A stretch of DNA of 64,000 nucleotides, from positions 1,365,966-1,429,965 of the forward strand of contig SCFE01000092.1 in the NCBI GenBank assembly GCA_004352715.1. Direction: 5' to 3'. Each line of letters opens with the position of its first letter. The stretch's first letter is position 1. This stretch comes from Hofstenia miamia (lineage: Eukaryota; Xenacoelomorpha; Acoela). The position numbers and the translations under genes were made by a program. This document shows, one piece after another, positions 11,270 to 22,747 of the stretch. The notes beneath the pieces were generated by a model. The model was not told the origin of the DNA. It ran no database searches and saw only the letters and a program-made list of their open reading frames with translations.

Positions 11270-13530
11270 CTACAGATATACAAATGCAAGTTAAAAAAAT
11301 ATGTTCAGTAGTATGCATGCCACGGATAAAGTTATAATCTAGCAATAGCATGTTGTAACATGTATAACCTACAAGTATTTTTAGGTTATCTATATTTTTT
11401 AAAAGTTATTTACTTACACTGTTTCTAAATGTGTTTGCTTTTTCTTCTATATTATTTTCATTATAAAAGGGAACCAATTACATTGCCCTAAAGTAGAGAT
11501 TGAAAATGCTCATAAATTTGTTTTAATACTTGGAACAGTGTGGATCCCTCAGTATCATTATTCTCAAATCCAAGTGATGTGTAGTCATATAACTGTAACT
11601 TGTTTACAACTTTGAAAAACAAAGGAAATTTTAATTTCAATTATTTGGTTAAGATTTTTAGAGCCCATTTGCAATGAATTTCTAGTTTTCAAAGTAGGTC
11701 TTCATTTAAGATTGAGAACAAAACACTACTATAATGAAAATTACAGATTATAAATGCATTAAATATTTGGAAAATATATAGAGTTGGCTGGTAGCATTGT
11801 GTAATATTTCCTATATATTTTATGCCAATGTCATTTTTTGCTCAACTTCAAGTGTTCATCAAATGAATGGCTTGAATCAATATTTACACCTAAATGTTTA
11901 ATGGTTCTGATTGTGGATTTCACTGAAGCCACTAATATATAGAGAAGAAAAAGCATTCTGTTTAAATTGAGACACTGACAGGCAATCTGACAATAGTAGA
12001 AATTTAATACATGCATTAGGAAAATCCAATTCAAGATTAATGCTGGATGAACACAGAAAATAGAGAAAACTACAAATTGGACTGAAACAAGTCACAAATA
12101 AAGGCCACAAATACTTATTTGCAAGGTGTGAGATGTTAATACATAATGAATATATGTTCAGAGAGAGCAAGATGGGAGGCATGGCACACTGGAATATGAC
12201 TAGCAAGCATATGACTAAATTGACACTTTGAAAATTTTTGCTTGGCCATGGCATAATATTATGACCTTTACAATCAAATCAATTAACATCACTTTTTTTG
12301 AAAATATTTTGAAAACCTCCCCATATTTGTTAACAATTGATTGACAGGTGTAATTGATGAGTGATAGCCCTTTTGATTAATTCATGAATAATGAGTGCAT
12401 TTGTGTAAGTGTTAGAGAATTTGTTATATATGATCATAACCTTAATGAATAATGCATACTGACATTACATCTTGTTATTAATAGGGTATTGCATTGAATC
12501 CAATCAAGATCATGACACATCAAAATATTTGGAAAAATATTTTAGACATTTATAGACACAGGTTACATTGGCATATAGTAAAGGTCTTAACAATTATTAT
12601 GTTTGCAAAAATTTTCTAAGTATTGTTAAGAAATTAGTTGGATTTTATGAAAATTCATTGATATTTTAAAACATGGAGGCATATTTCCTTCAAGAAAAAA
12701 TACAAGTATCATTAAAATACATAATTTATAATTATTAGCTTTGAAACTGATAAAAATATCCATGAACAGTGTATTAGGGATAAAACACATTACAAAACAC
12801 AATTTACAAGTTAAAAAAGTTTAGATATGCAGATACACTTTCATCTTTCTTTTTTTTCATGTGTTAAGCCATTGGCCCTGGTATATTATTTTGATTGGTT
12901 TAGATGTTAATGCTCTCAAATAAATGAGTGATAATTTTAACTCTAATCACTCTTTTGGCTATCAACAATGAGAAAAGCTGTAGTTCAAAAATCTACAATT
13001 TGGCTAAGACAGAACATGTGGGCAATTATGAAAGGTAATGGGAAAAAACATCAAAAGACCTGCATCTGAGGTGAAGTGTTTGTTAAAGAGGGAAGAGAAG
13101 TTATCATGTCCAGCAATAGTTGGTGAACTTAACTCAGTTTCAGAAGAAGTCCATGTATGATATATATCTCTTTATGAGCTGGCAGTTGATGAAGAGTTTA
13201 CAATATGCAATGTGTATCAAACTCAGACAAAGTACAGTTCTGTGGTAAAAATTATTCTTCAAAATGGCAACTGCTTCTTCCTCCCAAAGCACCATGCACA
13301 TTGAGCTGGATAATGGTTTAAAATGTTAATTAGAGTTAAAGTTCATCAATGTGAGAACAAACTTCTGAAATATTTTGGCTGTAAACCAATAACTGTTTTA
13401 AAATTTAGCATGTAATTTTATTTTAGAAGGTGTAAATATATATTTTTTGTTGGATTTATTTTCCTCCTTGCATATATTTTACATAAATTATCAATTTTTT
13501 AGCTAAAACCATGAAAAATGAGAAATACTT

Positions 13531-13601
13531 TGGATAAACTGGATTTGAACCAGCAATGCCATGTCAGAAATTGACTGGTGTAATGCCAATTACAACTATC
13601 C
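13531..13601 (-). ncRNA. tRNA-like Pol III unit (tRNA pseudogene or SINE head)
   Basis: On the minus strand, 71 bases begin GGATAGT and end TTTATCC-A, giving five acceptor pairs plus a G-U. Next to this is a perfect T-arm (CTGG, loop TTCAAAT, CCAG) containing an exact B-box GGTTCAAATCC. The D-stem TAAT/ATTA pairs, and an approximate A-box (TAGTTGTAATTGG) has one extra base. The anticodon arm does not form a standard 5-bp stem with a 7-base loop and U33, so it is not a working tRNA. The B-box reads TTCAAAT where TTCGAAT is common, as expected after CpG decay in this block. It is either a tRNA pseudogene or a SINE promoter. Confidence 0.5.
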
Positions 13602-14009
13602 ATCTGTTCAATTTACTTCAATTCTATGCATTGGTGCATTAGATGAACATTTTGTGTCTTAGCAATATATGTAAAGTTGAACAAAGCTCATTAGCATGCA
13701 GAAATGTTGAAAATTCCATTGTTTTAACCAGAAAAATGTGTTTTTAATGCATTAGTTAGTCTTTGTGGAGAGCTTAATAATGGAAGTTGGTTTCTTGTTT
13801 ACTGTGGTAAGTTGTTCTTATGTTTTGAAATGTCAAATTATCTTTTTTCCATGTAGTTTATACAACCAACAAAATCATTTAATGATTGTTCAATATATTA
13901 AAATCTTCTAGAACATATGCATATAGATATATTTTTATAGTATTGACTAATTACTAGTTATTTGAGCACCTTCTCCAGGTTTAAGAAATGGGAATCAAAA
14001 ATAGTTTAT

Positions 14010-14215
14010 GATTTCTATTAATACTAGACTCTCTTAGAGGGTAAAACACCTTTAAACCATACTTGCAACATTTGATAGTTTCTATAAAAACACTGCTTTC
14101 ATGTAGAAGAGTGAGAATTGAAAATCAATTATGTTTACAATTTATGCTAATGTATGTTAGAGACTTCAATGCCTTTAAACCATATTTGTTACAACATTTG
14201 CTCATTACTATAATT
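14010..14215 (+). repeat. Diverged tandem pair, unit about 125 bp
   Basis: Two imperfect copies share CCTTTAAACCATA(C/T)TTG...CAACATTTG followed by a CTATAA, and a preceding GAAT-GAAAATCAA-like part. They lie inside the CpG-free block. Confidence 0.4.
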
Positions 14216-15194
14216 TGATCTTGTGTACACACATAACACATAGTGCAAATATTAGCCTAGCATGGTTAATGAAAAACTTCAATAGAAATTGGAGATATAA
14301 TCATACCATCATACAAAGCAGAGATATTGATTAATTTTCATGTTGTAGGCCTTAGTGATCAGATGTAACAATGCATTTCATCAAAATAAGGTTGGTTGAA
14401 TTTCTCCAATGCAGGGTAGGTTATTTTTACATTTTAAATAGTGAATATTATATGATTAAGCAAATTTTTAGAAAAATTGATTGTTTGTACATGTTTAATA
14501 TTACTAACATCAATAAAAATTTTCTCTACACTTGATTTGCAAAGGAAAACACTACATATATTATCAATACAATGTGTAAAGAAACTAAATTACAAATGAA
14601 AAAAGCATTAGCAAAACTGCAAAAAGAGAATTTCTTCTTTCATAGCATTAAAAAGACCAACTTCTTCACAATGGCTAACAACTAATTTGATGTTGGGAGA
14701 TAACATTATCAGTGAATATACAGCATAAATTCATTATCTTTCAATGATCAAAAGCACCTGATACATTTTAAAAGTAATTTGATTTTGGCCAAATACTATA
14801 ATTCAAATCTCTTAGCAAAGAAATAAATTTCAAAAATAAATTAACAAAATAATTAACTTGAAAATTAAATTTATAAAAAATTTTACAATAAATAATTAGT
14901 AACATGAAATTGATTTTTTTAAAAAGTGGTGATGTCTACAAAGTTTCTTTGTTATTTGTTCTAGTTTACACATCATACATGGTTTTCAACAATGTAGGCA
15001 CAATTTAAAGCCTGTTTTGCCTCAATTAAAGATGGTTTCACTTTAAAAAGAGTTGCTTATTACCATATAATGATAAAGAACAACCCAAATTGGTGACAGG
15101 TCAAAGATTTAAGGCAATGTGTTTTTGATTTCAAATGCATCTATAATTAACAAGGTATGTTGATGTATAATTGCCTATATTTTATTTTCACCAT

Positions 15195-15365
15195 CTATAT
15201 ACAGTGTTGTATTATTTCTCTTATCCATCATTCACATTTTTGCTTTAAACAAATTTATATGTGTTATTAGTTTCTTTGCCTTTATACATTGTTGTATTAC
15301 TTCTCTTTTCCATTGTGCACATTTTTTGCTTTAAATGAATTTATATGCATTATTGGTTTATCAAG
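15195..15365 (+). repeat. Tandem duplication, unit about 93 bp
   Basis: Two adjacent copies share TATACA-TGTTGTATTA-TTCTCTT, CACATTTTT, TGCTTTAAA and AATTTATATG, with roughly 85 percent identity by eye. They lie inside the CpG-free block. Confidence 0.65.
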
Positions 15366-16045
15366 TATTTCATTTTAAATTGTGTGTGCATTCTAATTTT
15401 CTTTAACTGGCAATTGACTTAAAAGAATTATTAGTATCTAATCATTTTTTTAGTCTCTTATTTTTAACTAACAATTAAATTTTACATATTGAATTATTAT
15501 CTGTTCTAGAACTCAAATTCTTTGTAAGCATTTTGCTATTGATTAATACAAAATATTTATTGTATAGGTCTATGTGTTTACAAGTGTATATGTTTTGAAA
15601 AGCAGAGCATAGCATGGAATTGTGGCTAATTTGGTGATTGAGAATTATATCTATAGATGGGAAATCAGATGTGTGTAGCACTATGCTAGCTAGAAGAATG
15701 GTGAATCATTTGGAAAACACATTCTAATTTCTATGGCAACTACAATACAATGGAAAAGGTGGAGAATGAAACCTGTACAATAAACTTAAAAAGCAGTGGA
15801 ATAGTGGAAAGTCCATGTAATGCACACAAGCACATAAAACCCCACAAGCAAATATAATTGGAAAAGATGTGTGAGTCAACAAAAGATGTAACAGTCTACA
15901 GGCATGTACACCCTAAAAATGCATAATGACCACCAAGAAATGCAGTGAGAAGATTGATGTGTAAAATTTATATTATAATAGTGTATATTGAAACCATGTA
16001 CATGCATAAATCTTATTAATAGTGTCACATGTATAATTTATTCAG

Positions 16046-16345
16046 AAAACAAAATTGCCTTTATCATGTAAGTATGGTGCATATTTTCCTATTTTGTATT
16101 AGTGAAAAATTAATTAAATACATTGGATTTTTTATGGATAGGAAACATTGGTGAAAATTAATTAATTACAAGGATTGCAGATATTAATCATTAGAAGCAT
16201 ATGGAAGTTTTACAATGAAAAATAGCAATGTGTTTGAAAAAATGAAAGATGCAAATGCCTTTATCATGTAAGTCTGTATTTCATATGCCTGTAATGTTTA
16301 AGTATGGTGAATATTTTTCCATTTTGTATAATGGATATTAGCAAA
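16046..16345 (+). repeat. Spaced direct repeat, about 207-240 bp period
   Basis: GCCTTTATCATGTAAGT occurs at about 16050 and 16257. Each is followed by a TATGGTG(C/A)ATATTTT-CC-ATTTTGTAT block and then a TTAATTAA/ATTAATTG block and an AAT-GCAATGTGTTTGAAAA-like part. Diverged duplication. Confidence 0.5.
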
Positions 16346-16524
16346 AAAATGAATTAATTGCATGGAATTATTACAATGAAATAGCAGTGCATTTGAAAAG
16401 TGGGAATGTAACCTTTTGCATGTAATGTATAGAAAATAGAAAATTAAATTCCATTGATTTTTAATAATTAGAAATGCATGGAATTTTTATGGATAAGATT
16501 AACCATTATTAAACAAAGTACTAT

Positions 16525-17519
16525 CGCAAAATGTGTTGTAAACCCCCAATTAGTCAGCTAACAATGTCTCATATATTAGCAAAAAAACATTGTTTAACAT
16601 TATTGTGCTCAATTTTATATTGTCAAAAACAATTCTTATCATCAATTATATCACTTTGCTTAAATCCTAGAAAGCAAAAATAAAAACTTTTTCAAAAAAT
16701 TAATTTGCTCAATTGAGTTTTGTCAAAAATATCCCATCACTAGATGGCGCCCAATAAAATCTATCCATTTACATATTGCAAATAGTCACAGGTATTATGA
16801 GGACATTAGGGTGTCACATTGGGACAAACTCTTTGGCCTTCTTCACTACTCAACTTTGGCATTATATTTCATTAAGATTTTATTTTTTGGTGTTTTATTT
16901 GTTTGCTCTTTATGTTGTAAATACTTGGTTACTTATTTCAATGGCTTTTTAATATTTAATGAATTACCATCAAATGTATCTTCTGGCAACCATTTTTTAC
17001 CAAAAAATTGTAAATAAGTGTTTAAGAAGACTAAATTTTCAAATTCTGTTTAATCTTTAAGTAATATGTAGAAGATATTTTTATATTTTCACTATTGCAA
17101 TAAGGTGAATGGTTAAATTTGATATTTTAGATTTTAATTTTAACAGTTTTTGCTATTTTTATCAAAAAACATACATTTTTTCTTGAAATTAGTTAATGTT
17201 CCTCAATCTTTACAAAGCTGTAAGCATTGTGAAACAAATGATGATCTTTATAAAGTGCATAGAAGTGATGTACCACTTAAACACTAAAGACATGACACAC
17301 ATCAAGCTGTCAGTTTATTGAAAAACCTAAATATTAGTTCAAGTAAGGCTTGAAAAATTTTAGCATTGAGAGTAAGTTTGGTGACGCCATCCTAATCTGC
17401 TATTTATAAGGGTATGATCAAGAAAGCAATTCAAATAAAGGAGCAAATTAAGAAAAATCTAAAACTTCAGCAGTAGGCCTTGCACTTTGATGACAAAAAA
17501 TTAGAAAAAAAATTTTAAG
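16525..17519. other. No gene seen
   Basis: AT-rich and CpG-poor. The plus-strand open frame 16811-17017 is hydrophobic but has no motif and no supporting splice sites. Confidence 0.5.
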
Positions 17520-17960
17520 TAATGGTGCTAAAAATGCAGAAAACAAAGTAAAATGTACTATTCTAGAACTTGAAAATGGCACTGCTAAAGTTATTTTTGA
17601 AGCAATAGGAAATGTTTTGAATTAGTATAATTTGTGGAATGCAATAAAAATTATATCAACAGATACAACCAATGTGAACATAAGAAAAAGGAATGGGATT
17701 GTCGTACTTCTGCAAAGATAGTTTCAATCCCCTGCTTTTGATGAAGCACAATATATCAGGTGTCAGCACCACATTTTTTATTGAGTCTTAAAGCAGGTTC
17801 TGGATTAAGAATCAGGTTGTGCTACCACTTCTCATGATATTGTGTATAAATTTATCTCAAAATTACAGAACATTACAAAATTTTCATCAATCAATTTGTT
17901 CAGAGCAGCATTGATTTAGAGGTAAACTACCACCCTTATCAAATACTTGTTGGAACAGTT
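17520..17960 (+). pseudogene. Decayed DNA-transposon transposase fragment
   Basis: Across shifted plus-strand frames one can read AIGNVLN, then IKIISTDTTNVN, then RNGIVVLLQ, then FDEAQYIRCQHHIF, then CATTSHDIVYKFISKLQ. A TDTT-x-VN...GC(R)QHH pattern of this kind occurs in an insect and cnidarian transposase-like family that I know only by its sequences, probably hAT-related. Stops and frameshifts interrupt every segment. The assignment rests on motif memory and is tentative. Confidence 0.35.
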
Positions 17961-18223
17961 GAGCTATTGATGCTATTTTAGGCAAGGCATATCAAAGACA
18001 ATGCCATACCATAATAAAATTTCCTGAGTCTCAAATATTTAAAACGTGGAGTAAATATTTTTTGTTAATTTGTCACTCACACATAATTAGGTATTCTATA
18101 AAGTTATTGTATTTAATTAAACTCAATAATTTGTAAAGTTGGAATTATCGTCTGATGTATAGTAGAACATTATTTTGTAAACGCGTGCATTGCTTCATGA
18201 TTCCCACAATTTATAGTTCAAAA

Positions 18224-18690
18224 ATGCCTCGAAAGTGCTGCCATACTGGATATCGCAAACGAAAAACTAAAAAAGGAATCGCGTCATCTGAGACTGAAAG
18301 GATGTCAGTACATCACTTTCCCTGAAATGAAGAAGAAAGAATTTAATGGCTAAGTTCTTTGCCAAACAAAAATAATATCAAGGTCACAGATCATATTGGT
18401 GTATGCTCCCTACAATGGCCAAATGAGAGCAAAAAGAAAATTACAAAAGGAAAATTTAATGTACCATATGAACCTCCTTCATTATTTCCTGGTAAGATAA
18501 TTAGTACTTTTATTTTATGTTTGAATCCAATTAATTTATTGATAAAATTTGGCCTTCAATAACTAAATGGATATAACTATATAGAATTTTAAAACGTATA
18601 ATGATGTTTTTCTCTGACTATTAAATACATTAAAAACTCATATAGGGCTCAAATGTCTAATAAATTTAGTAGATTTTCATGAATTGCATC

Positions 18691-18725
<35 letters not shown>

Positions 18726-21720
18726 NTACTTCTATATATATATATATATAATTTATTGAAAAGCATTAATATAGTTTTATCATCTTATGAGCTTTTCAAA
18801 AATTCCAATCTTTTAATATTTAGGCATCCCTGTATTTTGTATTCCAAATTTGCCACCAACAAAACGTCATACTTCAATGCCTTCATCATCAGCTCACAAT
18901 GCTCTAATAGATGATATAGAAATATTATTTGCATCAAGATACTATTGATAACATTACGGTTGACATTTTTGGTCATTTACCTGATTCGTCAATCTGCTTT
19001 ATAAATTCCAAATGCAGTGAACTTAGTCCTCCCAACAAATAGAATTCCACAGATTTCAACTTACAAGTGGTCTTTACACATAGATTTCACTTCTCATCTT
19101 TTTATATTTGAAGCATATAGTGGAATTGCAATTGTAAAGCTGAAAAATTTTTCAATTTTAACTTATTGGTCTCAATTTGAAGAAGTGCTGCGTACTATAA
19201 TTACTTTACAGCGGCTTACTGTACATCACTCTCGCTTGTCAAATATTGATTACTTGATTGTCATTGCTGAATCGTTAAAACTTAGATCTAAGACTGCTGT
19301 TACAATCGTTGACGAAGTTGCTGTAAACCCCAGTCTTATGTACCATGGAGGAACACTGTTTGGCATGGCTGTTGATAATCCACCCCTGAAAGCAAAACGT
19401 GTTTTAGCAGTAATGGTGAAATTTCTATTTACCATGTTAAGAATAATTATTCGTTTGTTACCTGTGGCTGCACTAAGAGGAGACTTTCAACGTGATGTTT
19501 TAGTGGAAGTTTTAAGTGAACTAACGCAAGCTNTATATATATATATATATAATTTATTGAAAAGCATTAATATAGTTTTATCATCTTATGAGCTTTTCAA
19601 AAATTCCAATCTTTTAATATTTAGGCATCCCTGTATTTTGTATTCCAAATTTGCCACCAACAAAACGTCATACTTCAATGCCTTCATCATCAGCTCACAA
19701 TGCTCTAATAGATGATATAGAAATATTATTTGCATCAAGATACTATTGATAACATTACGGTTGACATTTTTGGTCATTTACCTGATTCGTCAATCTGCTT
19801 TATAAATTCCAAATGCAGTGAACTTAGTCCTCCCAACAAATAGAATTCCACAGATTTCAACTTACAAGTGGTCTTTACACATAGATTTCACTTCTCATCT
19901 TTTTATATTTGAAGCATATAGTGGAATTGCAATTGTAAAGCTGAAAAATTTTTCAATTTTAACTTATTGGTCTCAATTTGAAGAAGTGCTGCGTACTATA
20001 ATTACTTTACAGCGGCTTACTGTACATCACTCTCGCTTGTCAAATATTGATTACTTGATTGTCATTGCTGAATCGTTAAAACTTAGATCTAAGACTGCTG
20101 TTACAATCGTTGACGAAGTTGCTGTAAACCCCAGTCTTATGTACCATGGAGGAACACTGTTTGGCATGGCTGTTGATAATCCACCCCTGAAAGCAAAACG
20201 TGTTTTAGCAGTAATGGTGAAATTTCTATTTACCATGTTAAGAATAATTATTCGTTTGTTACCTGTGGCTGCACTAAGAGGAGACTTTCAACGTGATGTT
20301 TTAGTGGAAGTTTTAAGTGAACTAACGCAAGCTGATATATTTGGAATGGTTATAATAACAGATGATAATTCCGTAAATGTAAGATGTTACGATTTTTTGG
20401 GACGCTCTAGTAATACTACTTGGAAAATCGACCATCCCTTATACCCTAAACGTCCTTTATATCTTTTATTTGATTCAGTGCATTTACTAAAATGTATTCG
20501 AAATAATTGGATAACAGAGAAATGCGGTCAAATAGATTTCTTTGCACAGAATAGTTCAAACATTCGCACAGCTGTATGGAACGATTTAAAGTCTCTATAC
20601 ACTTCTGAAAGACAATCTTTACTAAGGTTGTCAAAGTTAAGTGCAGCTGACATTTCACCTGAGCCAATTCAACGGCAAAATGTGTTTTTTGCTTGGCTGA
20701 TATTTTGTGGTGAGACAGTTGCTGCTCTTTGATGTTCATCAATTACCATGTCTACCTTTTCAGATACTGCTGATTTTATTGAACTAATCAATCGTTTTTT
20801 TTAAATTTGCAATTGCAAAACTTTGATGCTGGCACACGAACGCGTGATTTATATCGAGGACCAATTTCTACTGCTAACGATTTCAAAATCACCTTTTTAC
20901 GCTTTATTTCCAAATTGGCTAGATATCTCCAACCTGTTAAACGTCAAATGCGCATCAGATGCCTATCAAGAGAAACATCGCAAGCGTTATTTCAAACATG
21001 CAATGGACTAGCTGACATGAGTGAATATCTCTTAACTACAAAAGAAGCATATCGGCACGACTTTCTTTTATTGGGTGTTTTCTCCCCTGATGGTTGGGAC
21101 CATTAATTTGGGGATCTGCACCAACCTGCTGGAGGCACCTACTACATTTCCGTTGCTCAAATCATAGGATACCACAGAATAAGGAAGTCAATATCAATTG
21201 TCAGGATAAATGAATTCTTCACAAGGCAAAGTTCGCAGTCTGACGAAAGACATTTATGCCCGAATTGCATTCAACATGATGTTCCAATCTTATGGATAGA
21301 AAAAATTGAAGAGATTCCTGTTAATGCTCAATCTGTGAACAAGGATATCGAATTGGCAGCAGTATATGTTGCATGTTATTTGTGCTGAAAGCATTCTATG
21401 CTTCAATGCTCGAAAGATCTTGAAAGATTGCGTAACAAATATCTTAATGAAATGGATAGAGGAGGCCTTGTTCATCCATGTGAAGATCTTGTTCTATTAA
21501 TAATGTTCGGATGTGTTCTTTTTTGATATGCAGTCCATAGAACTGTGGTGTCGTCAGAGTTTGCAAAATCTCTTGAGCTTGCTCTCTATTTGGTATTACA
21601 AGGCTTCTATTCCGAATGATATTATGAAGCGGTTATCCAACATTTTAATTAATAATTGGTGTAAAAGAATTTCTTCGGATTTAAATTATAATACTTCAAA
21701 ACAACCGAAAATTTGAAAAT
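18224..21720 (+). pseudogene. THAP/P-element-type transposase, decayed
   Basis: A P-element superfamily transposase: an N-terminal THAP zinc finger that binds the element ends, then an RNase H-like catalytic core. Exon 1 is 18224-18491 (ATG at 18224) and ends with a donor at CCTG/GTAAGATAA; exon 2 starts after TTTAG at 18824 (19625 in the duplicate copy). The phase-1 junction restores a PGIP sequence. The THAP finger has two in-frame stops and has lost two zinc ligands (second Cys reads Tyr; the His of C-x2-H reads Gln in VCSLQWP). The core frame at 19818-20732 carries DEVAVNPSLMYHGGTLFG and LLFDSVHLLKCIRNNWITEK, both diagnostic of P/THAP9 transposases. 20807-21106 continues it in another frame, and 21107-21700 holds further broken C-terminal pieces (MDRGGLVHPCEDLV). 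Terminal repeats were not identified. Confidence 0.85.
18750..20333 (+). repeat. Exact 783-bp duplication, probable assembly artefact
   Basis: 18750-19532 and 19551-20333 are the same sequence with an offset of 801 bases. Each copy is preceded by a (TA)n run carrying a single N (18726 and 19533). Identity across stretches that are elsewhere full of decay, plus the Ns at the joins, argues for a local assembly duplication at the TA microsatellite rather than a biological tandem repeat. Only one copy should be counted within the P-element pseudogene. Confidence 0.8.
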
Positions 21721-22499
21721 TGTCTGGAAAATGAATTGTGCACTTCTATGTTTAAATGTTTTTATAAGCTTAGATTTTAAAATGATTTCTTAAATATATA
21801 GTTTAAATTCGTTTATTTAAGCAGTTATCTTTATCAATTATTGTTAACATAATAATAAATAATTTGCAAACATATAATTGCCATTTACTTAAAAAATCAA
21901 ATTATTCTGTCGCTAGAAATCAATAAAAATTGAGCTTCAGGAAATTTTGCTAATATTTCCTTTTGGCACGGCTTTGTCTTTGGTACGCCTTGTTTTAGGT
22001 TACATTTTACTAAATGAAAAAATAAAACAAACTAACACCAATTTGTGATTTTATAGTTTGACACTTGGAGTGAAATTTGGTCAACAAAGCAATACCTGTA
22101 TCACATTCTATACATATTCGAAAACTCTCGTATTTCTGTAACAAAAATATCGTCTAATCTGAACGGTCATTTGAATAAAACTGGTTAAAGAAGATGTGAT
22201 TTTGCTTAATCAAAACATTATATTTTAATTCCATATTAGAAAAAATTTAAATCAGAATATAACAATTAAATGCAACTTGGTGGACTACTTAAACTTACGC
22301 TAACTTTGCCTTAATTACAACACATGCTAAATTTCCAAAACTATATTAACTTCTAAGCACCAAAGCGATACTATATATCAAATATTTAGAATGGTATTGC
22401 TCTTTATTAAACATACATATTTAAATATTTTCTAGTGAAAGCAATTGTAAATAAAAATTGTATTAAATTTAAACAATATTTACAATAAAAACAAAAAAG
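21721..22499. other. No gene; 3' flank of the claudin-like gene
   Basis: AT-rich. On the minus strand an AATAAA at 22408-22403 lies about 90 bases beyond the claudin stop codon and is a plausible polyadenylation signal. Nothing else is recognised. Confidence 0.5.
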
Positions 22500-22747
22500 T
22501 TATGCGCGATGATATGCAACAATTTGTGGTGGTAGTTTGTCAGACGATTTGCTAACAAAAACAATGAAGGCCATGAGAACATTAAAGGCGTACAAACCAA
22601 AGGAAATCCAACCAACAATAGCGGACATTCCCACGTCAAAATCTGTTTCATCATGATCTAGATTATTGTCGTAGTTGGTGTAGTAGTGCTGCAGAATTTC
22701 AGTTACCCAAGCCTGCATTATTACACAAGAGGTCACATCCAAAAGAG
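22500..22747 (-). CDS. Claudin-like gene, exon 3 (last)
   Basis: 248 nt: acceptor ATTTTATTTTAG before 22747, TAA stop at 22502-22500. It encodes residues 123-204: the rest of TM3, an acidic second loop (DNNLDHDETDFD) and TM4. The preceding polypyrimidine side holds a (TA)n run at about 22763-22782. Confidence 0.85.

Larger units (their letters stand above)
11324..16524. other. CpG-free block, 5.2 kb
   Basis: Reading every line from 11324 to 16524 I find no CG dinucleotide, although G and C are both present and TG and CA are common. The wider 10185-17385 stretch holds only five (10498, 11228, 11323, 16525, 16748). Flanking regions and the P-element at 18.2-21.7 kb have CpG at ordinary frequency. 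No intact gene is present. The block holds a tRNA-like unit (13531-13601), diverged tandem repeats (about 14010-14215, 15195-15365, 16046-16345) and a broken reading frame near 13070-13300. Prolonged germline methylation and deamination is the simplest cause. An unusual origin, such as transferred or contaminant DNA, is not excluded. Confidence 0.85.

Noticed and set aside
16811-17017. Hydrophobic 68-codon frame, possible membrane protein
   Set aside because: No splice sites, conserved motif or start context; AT-rich DNA readily gives Phe/Leu/Ile-rich chance frames.
19017-19715. 232-codon frame as a separate gene
   Set aside because: It is the artefactual duplicate of the P-element core, cut by the single N and TA run.
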